Made by a program: the position numbers and the translations under genes. Below are positions 21,146-29,009 of a DNA stretch of 29,009 bases, piece after piece. The DNA is from Asterionellopsis glacialis. Taxonomy: Eukaryota; Bacillariophyta; Plagiogrammaphyceae; Rhaphoneidales; Asterionellopsidaceae. How positions within the stretch are numbered: the stretch's first letter is position 1; the number at the start of each line of letters is the position of its first letter. Under the pieces are notes generated by a model that had not been told where the DNA came from, searched no databases, and saw only the letters and a list, made by a program, of their open reading frames with translations. The stretch lies in the NCBI GenBank assembly GCA_014885115.2, contig WKLE02000301.1:1-29009 (forward strand). The letters run 5' to 3'.

Positions 21146-21758
21146 GCTATGTAATCTTTAGAGCTATTGTTGTTAGTAGTCTGTTGCTACTGTTTGTTTG
21201 GGTCAAGTTACAGGTTACCTCTAGGCCTACTGGTCAGTGTATGATCAGCTTGAGCCTAAGCAATACACTGATTCTCATGTGATGAGAGACTTTTTTTGTC
21301 GTGAACTGAAAAAATGTGCCTGATGAGGCCAAAATATGGGACTTAGAATGAAGGAAATATTACACAGACCAATGACCGTAGTGACTGGTGAGCAATAAAT
21401 AGGTGACGAGCCAGCCATTCTTTCAGTTCATGACATGAAAAATTGACTCACTGACATATTTTTGTCGGTGAGTGAAAAAATTATGTTGACTGACAGACAG
21501 AATTATTGCTGTGAAGGACAGACTTAGGTATGGAATGGTGGAAATGGTGTTCTGATGCAGTACAACAAATATAGTAGACTAGATTTGATCCACTTTACAA
21601 TGTCATTGCTCTTTTTAATTGTTTAATTTGGAAACAATTTTCCTAATCAAATGAAAAACTATTCATTTATTTTCAAGCTGTAACTTCTTTCCAAGTAGAA
21701 GAATTATATTTTTTAACAACAGCATATTTTTTTCATTCCTAGTGTATAGGTTGTGTTT
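21146..21758. promoter_or_regulatory. Intergenic region upstream of KDZ copy 2 with inverted repeats
   Basis: No gene is supported here. It lies between the end of gene B and the start of the KDZ transposase. It contains a hairpin ACTCACTGACA / TGTCGGTGAGT (21446-21456 with 21463-21473, one wobble pair, 6-base loop). A wider inverted pair, GTCGTGAACTGAAA at about 21298 and TTTCAGTTCATGAC at 21421, differs at one position. Both are upstream of the transposase start, so they could be promoter, repressor or transposase-binding sites. Confidence 0.4.
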
Positions 21759-24700
21759 TTAAAAAAAATCCTTCATTTGTGATTGTCGATGGGGTGATGA
21801 GTCACAACAAATGTTCTCAAACACCATATCTCTGTATCTGGATATTATATTGAATTCAGTGTCTACTCTACTAATTGCTTTAACTACATCTTCATCTTTA
21901 ATGCCAGTATTAGTGCAATGTGTCCATGGTCCTAGACCATTGACACACATGCAAGATCCTAGCAATCTGTAGTGTGCCTTTAAGAAAATTCCTCCACACA
22001 AACTAGCAATGTTTATTATCGATGACAAGCAAAAACTTCCAATGTCAAAAGCATCATTGACAAAACAGATTTCTTCCCTTTCAAACTTCTCTTTTGGGTA
22101 ATGGTTCATCCATTGGAACAATGACCAAATTTAATTCCTGAGCATTTTCATCTTGGAGGTGCCAGTAGGTTTATTCCCATTTTCATAAAAAAAGTTGATA
22201 ACATTCCACCCCAGGTGCACTGAATCTGGGATGGGGTTCACCAGCAATGCTCCCATAGTACCGGTTAGCTTTAGAGATGTAGGTATTGACTGGTAAATAC
22301 TTTGGTTCATTAACATTTATACAAAAATTAGACAATTCATTCATCTTCTGCATTATTTTAAAAAACCAGACCCATGACGTTTGGTTAGAAGACAGGATGA
22401 TGAATTCAATACGCCAGTCATCCTCTGGATCACTAAAGGGTGGATTTCTGAGCACATTTATTACTCATGTGAAAAGGTTCATTGGCCAATGAATACATGG
22501 CAACAACCAGTAATTACGGGAAATGGTAGTAGGGAATATCACTGCAGACAATGGTGTATTGTCATCATCACTGGCCTTGATATCTACGTTTTGTATATTG
22601 TCCTCCAACCAAAAATCCGAAAAATTATTCCATTCTAGTTTCTTGATGGGAGTAATTCCATTGTTGGTAATGTGATGATGCATGAAATCCAAGTAAGCTT
22701 TGTCAATTGTCCTGGAGAAACTGTTGATGTTTTTTATAATTTCTCTTGTACCCATTTTATTATCATTGTATGCACCAATGTTATGTCATGAATTTGCCAG
22801 GAATTTAATGGGCCAGAGTATAGGTTCCTTGGACTTGTCCATGAAATCCAAAGCTCAGACATCCTATATGGTCATATCCAAACCACTGACAATTCCTTGC
22901 ATTGTTGTGTTCCTTTGTAGCATCACCTCTACTAATACATTTCAGTTGTATTGTTGCCCATTCATTTCTGAGTTTTCCAGCAAAAAGAAATTCATGCAGG
23001 TGCCTAGAATAATCTTCAAATCTCTCCTGGCTATTGTACGTAGAGCCAATGCTCAACTTATTGTTTGTAACATGGTCAGTCAATTCCTGAATTACATCAA
23101 AGATGATACCCAGCTGCTGTTGTGAAGAAGTTGTCCGATCATTGTCTATGGAATCAACAGAATCTTTACCCATTAGTCTGGCAGGTCTCAACATAGTTGT
23201 TTTGATGTAGATACATTTTTGTAATGGAGACCACCACAAACAAAATCAATACGTCATTAAATTTTTTTGTCAAGGGTGGAGACATTCATGTAGTGATTCT
23301 CATCATGGGCATGACTGACTTTGCCTTGTTCTAGTACAAACTTTGCAATCATTGGTAGGCTAATTTTGGTATTGTTGATTAGTGACAAAAAGAAAGGGTG
23401 GCCAGGCTTCAGTACCGTAAAAGAAGGACTTATGAATGTTCCATGTGATGGTATCCACATTGTTGGAGTGCAAAGAGACATTAAATGTTGTTTTTCTGAA
23501 AGATACACTGATCCATGAGCATTTTCAGTAGATAATTAGTTTCATGCACTAACAGCATAGTCAGAATAACTTGGTGGGGATATAATTACTTCACCAGCAA
23601 ATCTTTAGTCAATGTTCTGTAGGAAGAATTGAGGAGACCTTTGTTTTGAGAAGATACTGCATGTGGCAAAACTGTTGGTAGACTCATTACTATTGACTGC
23701 AGATGACACCAAGACATTGTCATTGATTGGTGTTTTTGCAGTAAGCATCTGCATATTTGTGAAGGAACGACTTGGTTTTACCACTGAATGTTGTTGTACC
23801 CTGGATTTGTTACTAATTGATTATTTCTGTTTATTTATTATCAAAACAGATAACTTGGATGACGTTTTTTTTGTTGTTTTTTTGGGTAGTTATTAGTTGG
23901 TTGTTTCTGTTTATTGATTATCAAAACAGATAACTTGGATGACATTTTGTGTGTGAGTGTTTTTTTGGTAGATTTGTTTGAGAGACAGTTCTGGTAAAAA
24001 GTGTTGAGTTTCATTCTCACAATAAGGTAGTTTATACTGTCGGAATGTGATTCCACCTGGTAGGAGTTATGTGGCAATTTTCTGAAGAACACATTGTGTA
24101 GGTCATTTATGTAATGATTGATGTCATTTTTACTTATTAAATTCTTCCTGTGCTTGACAGCCAAGTTCTTATTTTGTAATAAAGAATCAGTTTTTTCTTG
24201 ACAAGGAAGGTGACTGTGAGGGAAAGCTACCACCAATTTTTTTGTTAGGATAGAGATGTAACTCTTTTTAATTCAGCAATGTACAGAGAATGTATTGAGC
24301 AATAAGTAAAGATCCTTGCTTTTCCAAGTTTTGTATTTTAGGTTATTAGAAAAAATATATTGAAGGATGGTAATGCCCAAATGCAAGCATTTTGTATATT
24401 CTGTTATCCAGTTAACTAAGCTGTTTTCATTAAGGACTTTGACAAAGTTCTGATTTTTTTCTTTTTTAATAATACTTGGCCTGGAATTAGAATCATCAAC
24501 TATAAATTTTCCGAAAACCTTACCCTGACTGAGAATGGAATACAAGAATACAACAGTTCCTTTCCAGTTACTGTACTTGTGGACAGGATCCAAATTCTCT
24601 GTTGTTGGAAGAGATTCTGTTGTTTCAGAAGAAACACCAGAAAGATGAAGAAATATATCAGTATTAGTTGCCTTGTTATTTTTCATTTTGGGAGAGAGGA

Positions 24701-25167
24701 GTAAGGGTTTTAATAATGGACTATTCTTTGCTCCTGGAGTAGATTCCAATCAAAGGTAGGAGATGGTTGGTATGGGTCTACCTGTCTCTCCATGTTTCCT
24801 TTTTGCACCGTTTTTCCTTTCCTTTTGGAAGGAAAGGACCCATCCTCACATGGTTGTAAAATGTTCTGGTGTGAAACTGAATTCCATACTGACCATCCTT
24901 GTTGACTCAATGAGGATTCTTCTTTTGACTGGTATCATCCCCTTGGTGGCTGCATAGAACAACACGTTCAGCTCATGTTGGTGTTAAACAAGATTTACTA
25001 GCTTTCTGTTTTTGATTCTTTGGGAGGGGGAAACTGGCAGTAGATTTGCCAGCAGCTTTGAGGGCAGCAATCCTATCATGAACTTTTTGCATACGTTCTG
25101 GTGTTTCATGTGCTCTTGGCCTCTTGGCTGTAGGCTTGGACCTCCTCCCAGTATTTTTTTAAACCAT
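21759..25167 (-). pseudogene. Gene B: large unrecognised gene inside the inverted-arm unit
   Basis: A likely ATG at 25167 opens a very basic N-terminus (NTGRRSKPTAKRPRAHE, then ERMQKVHDRIAALKAAGKST), after one stop at its third codon. A Gln/Ser-rich part with a nuclear-signal-like SKRKGKTVQKG follows near 24830. Long readings then continue in alternating frames: 24749-24273, 24236-23841, 23508-23257, 23239-22805, 22755-22465, 22455-22183 and 22121-21759. Notable blocks are TMWIPSHGTFISPSFTVLKP, NEWATIQLKCISRG, LDFMHHHITNNGI, YYGSIAGEPHPRF and GIFLKAHYRLLG. The intact protein would have been about 1,100 residues. I recognise no domain, no membrane segment and no polymerase, helicase or capsid motif. 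It is transcribed toward the KDZ transposase, 600 bp apart, and lies just inside the right arm. The number of frame changes fits decay, although unrecognised introns could explain some. Confidence 0.5.
23810..23948. repeat. 80-bp tandem duplication within gene B
   Basis: Two units of about 59 bp (23810-23868 and 23890-23948), offset by exactly 80 bp, share an identical core TATCAAAACAGATAACTTGG and differ at a few positions. The duplication introduces stops into gene B, so it postdates its function or marks a non-coding segment. Confidence 0.8.
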
Positions 25168-25293
25168 ATTAATGATGTAGGAAAATGCCTTGTTAATCAA
25201 TATCAAAAAAACCACACAAGGTCACAATAATGTCTCAACTTGCAGCCCTATACCACAACTGATCTAGTGGTCCTGAATTCAGTACAATAATCT

Positions 25294-25405
25294 GTTTGTT
25301 AACCACAAAGAAACAAATCAAAAAATAATTTGAAAAGTCTCAACCCATGTATGAATGGAAAGCTTTATAATTTGTAAAGTTTTGACAAGTAGTGGGCTAA
25401 CAAAC
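25294..25405. repeat. 112-bp element with 11-bp inverted ends, right arm
   Basis: This is the counterpart of 14789-14901: GTTTGTTAACC and GGCTAACAAAC at its ends (one mismatch when paired) and an internal AAAGCTTTA / TAAAGTTTT stem with one mismatch. Confidence 0.55.
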
Positions 25406-25885
25406 AAACTAGTCAATTCCGGTCACCTAGTCCAAATTTAAGGCAATTGTTACCAGGGAAACCCCTGTGCAACAGTGATCCTAAATTGGAACAAAAATTG
25501 GTAAGCCTCTAGCATAGGAGAATGCTGAGAGGGCCAAAATTTGGACTCTAGGTCAGCGCACTGGACAAAAAAGACAGCTTGGATGTGATCTTGATTTTTT
25601 TGATAAATCAGAACTGACTGATTGTTGGAGACTTGAGGTATATATGGTTCAGAGAGTTGGAGCTGCTACACTGTTGTTGTTGTTGTTGCTGCTGCTGCCT
25701 GTGTTGAGTCCCCTCAGAATGCTGTGGAGATCAAAACTTGAGAATTGAAAGACTTGGAGCTGAGAGACTTGGAGCTGCTAGAGTTGTGTTGGTACTGTAG
25801 GATCCTGTTTGCTAGAAATAACATGCTAGAAAAAAGCATCCAAAAAAAGAACACCCAAACATGATAATTTGTGAACGATTACCAT

Positions 25886-25919
25886 GTGTGCACTGCATGC
25901 TATGGTGCATGTAATGTAC
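25886..25919. repeat. Hairpin conserved in both arms, right copy
   Basis: TGTGCACTGCATGC and GCATGTAATGTACA pair around TATGGT with three imperfect positions. The left-arm equivalent is 14181-14210. An adjoining minus-strand sequence, AGAAAG|GTAAGT at about 25932-25942, looks like a splice donor for an inward transcript; the left arm has TTAAGT at that place. Confidence 0.5.
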
Positions 25920-26226
25920 ACATCATTTACTTACCTTTCTTGTCTTATTGATGTGGTCGTCAGAATGGCATTTGAGTCAACACCAACAGCACGATACCAA
26001 CCGTCATTGCCAAGGCTTCTGCTGTTTCTGTTGTTTCTTTCAGTGCTGTTGTTGCTGTAAAAAAAAATGTGTAGGATTGTACGTAAAAACGTACCAGGGA
26101 CATGTATCCAAAAAAAATAACAAGGTGTGGTACTGTGGTGTGCAGGCAAGCATGAAATATTGTTGTGCAGAAATGTGCAGCCTTCTGCACAGAATACACA
26201 CAAAAAAACCAATTCCATAAAAAAAT

Positions 26227-26500
26227 GAAAAATTCCATAACAATTTTAAGTGTTGTATAGTATGCACCAAATCATCCCTGTAGAATACAGGAAATTATTT
26301 TGGGTATCCGTGAATAATAAAACAAATGAAAAATTCCGTAAGAATGTGCATGGTGGTATACTAGTATGCTCAAAATCATCCATAAAAAATACAGGAAAAT
26401 ATTTGTGAAAAAAAAGTAAATTTTCACCTACTAAAAATACACTAACACACAAATTGCGGTGATTACAAGTATGCAGCAAAGCATCCCTGAAAAATGAAGG
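26227..26500. repeat. Three iterated motifs about 104 bp apart upstream of right gene A
   Basis: A motif GTATGC followed by an AA(T/G)CATCC block occurs at 26260, 26364 and 26469, spacings of 104 and 105 bp. Flanking sequence (AAAAATTCC(A/G)TAA, ATACAGGAAA) repeats as well, so these are full, diverged tandem units. The left arm retains two, 86 bp apart. Regular repeats inside an element's arm could be transposase-binding subterminal repeats or promoter elements; this is inference. Confidence 0.55.
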
Positions 26501-26827
26501 GATTTATTGGGCCTAGAAAGGTAAATGTGCATGAACACTATGATTTACTATGAGTTTCTATGCAGCTGAACTAAAAATACACAAATCCTTATGCAAGGCA
26601 GGGAAAACATACAGCCATGAAAAATTAATGTTAGAAGATACAGAATTTTGAATTGGCAAAAATTGGTACAATTTAGTAGTATATTTTACTTGCACATTTT
26701 TTTAACATACATATTGTACCACCGTGCCATTTTTTTTTTACTATTTGGTATTCCAATTTTTTTCAAATAGCTTCAAAAAATTCTTTCGCAATCCAGACCT
26801 ACAGAAAGGACACAAAAAAATCTCACC

Positions 26828-28658
26828 ATGGCGGAATCATTGAATAAAAGTTTGCCAGTTAGGTACAGGAAAAATAATTCAGCAGAATTATATGTAACTC
26901 CACCAACAGAGAACCATACTAAAGAATCAAAAAATAATTTTAGTAACTCATCATCCAATAGTTTGTCTATAGATGTGCTGAAATACCAGCAACTTCTGAA
27001 GCAGGTAGAACATTTGAAAAATGTCAACCAAGAATTAAGGACCCAGCAGCAGCAAGCCACTACCCATGCCAAAAATGTAAGTTCCTACTAACGTTGCCCG
27101 AATTTGTCTAAAGACATAGCTAGAAAAGTCAAGTATGCAATTTTTAGGGAAATCAAGTTCATTACTTTGCAAGAAGACTAGATGACTTAGATCAACCTAA
27201 CATTATTGGTAATAAGGTGTTAGAAATGTTTTCAATAGCACCTGAAGACAAGTGGATGTTCTGGAACACTTACAAAGGTGTGTAGTAAAAAATACCATAT
27301 CTACTAGGCGCAATGATGTAAACGATGCTATTCAAAAGGTTGGTGTTGCTATATTTAAAGCTAATGCAGCTAAAAAAAATGAAGTGGCATATGATTACAG
27401 CAATAAGGTAAGCCAAAGCATCATTAATAATAAAGGTGAAACTAACAGTTCAGATAGTATTAGTTTTGACTATTCAGATGATGAAGACATTGATGATACT
27501 TTTGACAAAACACCCCCGGAAGATGAAGGCAAAAGCGTTACTTTAAGGAAGTCAAAGCCAACATCAAAAAACTTTAGTAACAAGTACTCAATTAGTTGGT
27601 AAGTAGTATTTGAGGGACAAGGATTTTTAGGTCAAAATAATATGTTATATATAGTTTTCTTTTTTTTTTAATTATTTTGTAAAAAACTAAATGAGAAAAT
27701 AAAAATAACGCCAACTATTTTTTTTATGATTGTATTTGAGATGTGTTTTTGGCAAGTCCAAATGGAAATGTCTTATTAGACAAAATGAACCTATCAGTAA
27801 CCATCAGATGAGGCATTTGCATTATTGTTGCTTTGAAATAGTTAGAAAAGATGGGAATTTATATTCCAACATAATCCACCTAATCCAAGAAAAGTCAAAG
27901 CATGCTATACAAAAGACCAATGTGAAGGCAACACAAGTTTTTATGGATGGACTACTGCAGGACTTCTTAAATACAATAGCCTTATTTTTGATGCGATCAA
28001 AGACAGAAAGGAAAATGAAATTTTGACAGAGTCTACATCACAAGTTTGACCCAAAAGTGCATGCCTCAGTGTAATGATAAATGTAAGTAACAAGTTTTGA
28101 GTGAAGATGCCAAGCAACCTAATCCAATTGTTGTCTTTAATGGATACAGGGAGAGTGGAAATCATTTTTACAACAGCTTAAAAAACAATTAAAAATGAAA
28201 AAGAAGACGACAAGGCCAAGCAACTCTTCCAGCCATCTCCCTCTTGGACAACTACTACAACCCATGTGTAACAGGGTTCACCATTATTTGTCCCTCGCTC
28301 TTTAGTTTCATCTGTACCAGTTGCTAGCATGAATAGTAAACCTGAAGAAAGTATACAGTACTACAACACCATTAGATGATCCTAAAACAACAGTTACTGA
28401 TACTAAAGAGGTGAAGATTAAACAGGAACTTGTTTTTGATGAAAACGAAAACAAAAAAATTCAAAATTAAACATGAAGCTGGAGCAATGAATAACAGGAA
28501 AACTCAGGCACAAACTCAACCAGTGGCAAATTCCATACGTAAACGAGCTCAGGTAAATTTTGGGCCTCTTTGGCCTTATTCTGTTAGTGTTAACTAGGAT
28601 ATATTGTTTTTAGGACCCTTTAAATAATTTATTTTTCATAATCAGTAGCTTTTCTTGA
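26828..28658 (+). pseudogene. Gene A, right-arm copy, with 3' end
   Basis: The start is the ATG at 26828 in CACCATGGCGGAA, the same as in the left arm. The N-terminus is open to 27088 (MAESLNKSLPVRYRK, then a Leu/Gln coiled segment LLKQVEHLKNVNQELRTQQQ). A stop where the left arm reads through, a 1-bp deletion near 27178 and a 2-bp insertion near 27284 break the middle. An acidic Asp-rich part (27400-27590) precedes an intron donor at 27599. The acceptor region near 27690 has lost about 33 bp compared with the left arm. Exon 2 carries the GKSKW block and the DGW...GLL block in several frames. Unlike the left copy this one shows the end: NRKTQAQTQPVANSIRKRAQ, a 61-bp intron (28553-28613) and a last exon ending in TGA at 28656-28658. 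Function unknown. Its family recurs beside KDZ copy 1 at 338-1361. Confidence 0.7.
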
Positions 28659-28660
28659 AT

Positions 28661-28938
28661 AATGAATGGATGAATGGATGAATGAATGAATGGATGAATG
28701 AATGAACGGATGAATGAATGGATGAATGAATGGATGAATGAATGAACGGATGCATGGATGCATGGATGCATGGATGAAGGAAGAAAATAAGAAAGGAAGA
28801 AAGGAAGAAAGGAAGAAAGGAAGAAAGGAAGAAAGGAAGAAAGGAAGAAAGGAAGAAAGGATTGCAGGAAGGATTGCAGGAAGGATTGCAGGAAGGATTG
28901 CAGGAATGATTGCAGGAATGATTGCAGGAATGATTGCA
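28661..28938. repeat. Compound microsatellite in the gene A 3' UTR
   Basis: Three blocks with a 4-bp rhythm follow each other: ATGA/ATGG/ACGG/ATGC units (28661-28777), GGAA/GAAA units (28778-28860), and a 12-bp unit GGAAGGATTGCA drifting to GGAATGATTGCA (28861-28938). Both strands are open across it, which is a by-product of the repeat. Confidence 0.9.
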
Positions 28939-29009
28939 AGAATGAATTCAAGAATTAATAATGCATTGTGACATTTAAAAAAATTTGAAATAAACTTTTT
29001 GAGAACATC
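28935..29009 (+). repeat. Distal part of the gene A 3' UTR, repeated inverted at 5361-5450
   Basis: The last 75 bases equal the reverse complement of 5361-5435 with very few differences. They include AATAAA at 28989-28994, the probable polyadenylation signal of right gene A. The repeat continues past the window edge. Confidence 0.8.

Larger units (their letters stand above)
25272..28419. repeat. Right arm of the 3.1-kb inverted repeat
   Basis: This is the inverted counterpart of 11828-14942. The inner edge starts at the shared CCTGAATTC. Similarity to the left arm ends after GAGGTGAAGATT at 28419 only because the left copy is interrupted; gene A itself runs on to 28658 here. The arms have independent indels, showing that they drifted separately after they were formed. 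Confidence 0.9.

Noticed and set aside
25931..26238. Cysteine-rich or hydrophobic small proteins in both arms (also 13830-14168)
   Set aside because: Substitutions between the arms fall in all codon positions and the frames and ends are not kept. They look like non-coding upstream sequence that happens to be open.
11828..28419. Integrated large DNA virus or Maverick/Polinton, suggested by long inverted arms plus a cysteine protease
   Set aside because: I see no capsid, packaging ATPase, DNA polymerase B or retroviral-type integrase in the unit, and the transposase is of KDZ type.
28610..28971. Long open readings on both strands rich in FLQS or KKGR/IAGR repeats
   Set aside because: They follow from the 4- and 12-bp microsatellite units, which are free of stops by composition. 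No flanking coding signal supports a protein.
1..29009. tRNA, rRNA or CRISPR features
   Set aside because: I found no cloverleaf, rRNA-like segment or regular repeat-spacer array on either strand.

Overview
The window is eukaryotic: AT-rich, with short spliceosomal introns (one about 100 bp, one 61 bp), AATAAA signals at gene ends and several families of eukaryotic transposable elements. It holds no prokaryotic features and no clear host gene. The Ty3-type retroelement (a NYYRNMW signature after the reverse transcriptase, plus its gag and integrase wording) reminds me most of diatom or other stramenopile elements; that is recollection, held at moderate confidence. Every gene is damaged by stops, frameshifts or deletions, so this looks like an old, nested transposon graveyard.

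Layout. (1) 338-4971: a decayed KDZ/Plavaka-type DDE transposase (copy 1, + strand) with a divergently oriented 'gene A' relic (- strand). (2) 5453-7843: a Mutator-like (MULE) transposase (-) head-to-head with a gene for a P2X7-C-terminus-like zinc domain (+). (3) 8044-11827: a truncated Ty3/gypsy retrotransposon (-), whose 5' LTR seems to begin exactly where the next unit is interrupted. (4) 11828-28658: a large composite element. Two inverted arms of about 3.1 kb (11828-14942 and 25272-28419) each carry a copy of gene A facing outward. They flank 10.3 kb holding a GNAT/zinc-finger/Ulp1 protease gene and a second papain-fold-like protease segment (both +), which converge on a second, very divergent KDZ transposase (-) and a large unrecognised gene B (-). 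(5) 28652-29009: the gene A 3' UTR, swollen by a compound microsatellite; an unexpanded inverted copy sits at 5361-5450.

Reading. Gene A, which I cannot assign to a named family, lies beside both KDZ transposases, so it is probably a functional companion of this transposon class. The inverted-arm unit looks like a giant KDZ-related DNA transposon with a transposase, a SUMO/ubiquitin-like protease, a possible acetyltransferase, an orphan protein and gene A duplicated in the arms. Its left arm was later broken by the Ty3 and MULE insertions. The 5361-5450 fragment may be the far end of that arm.
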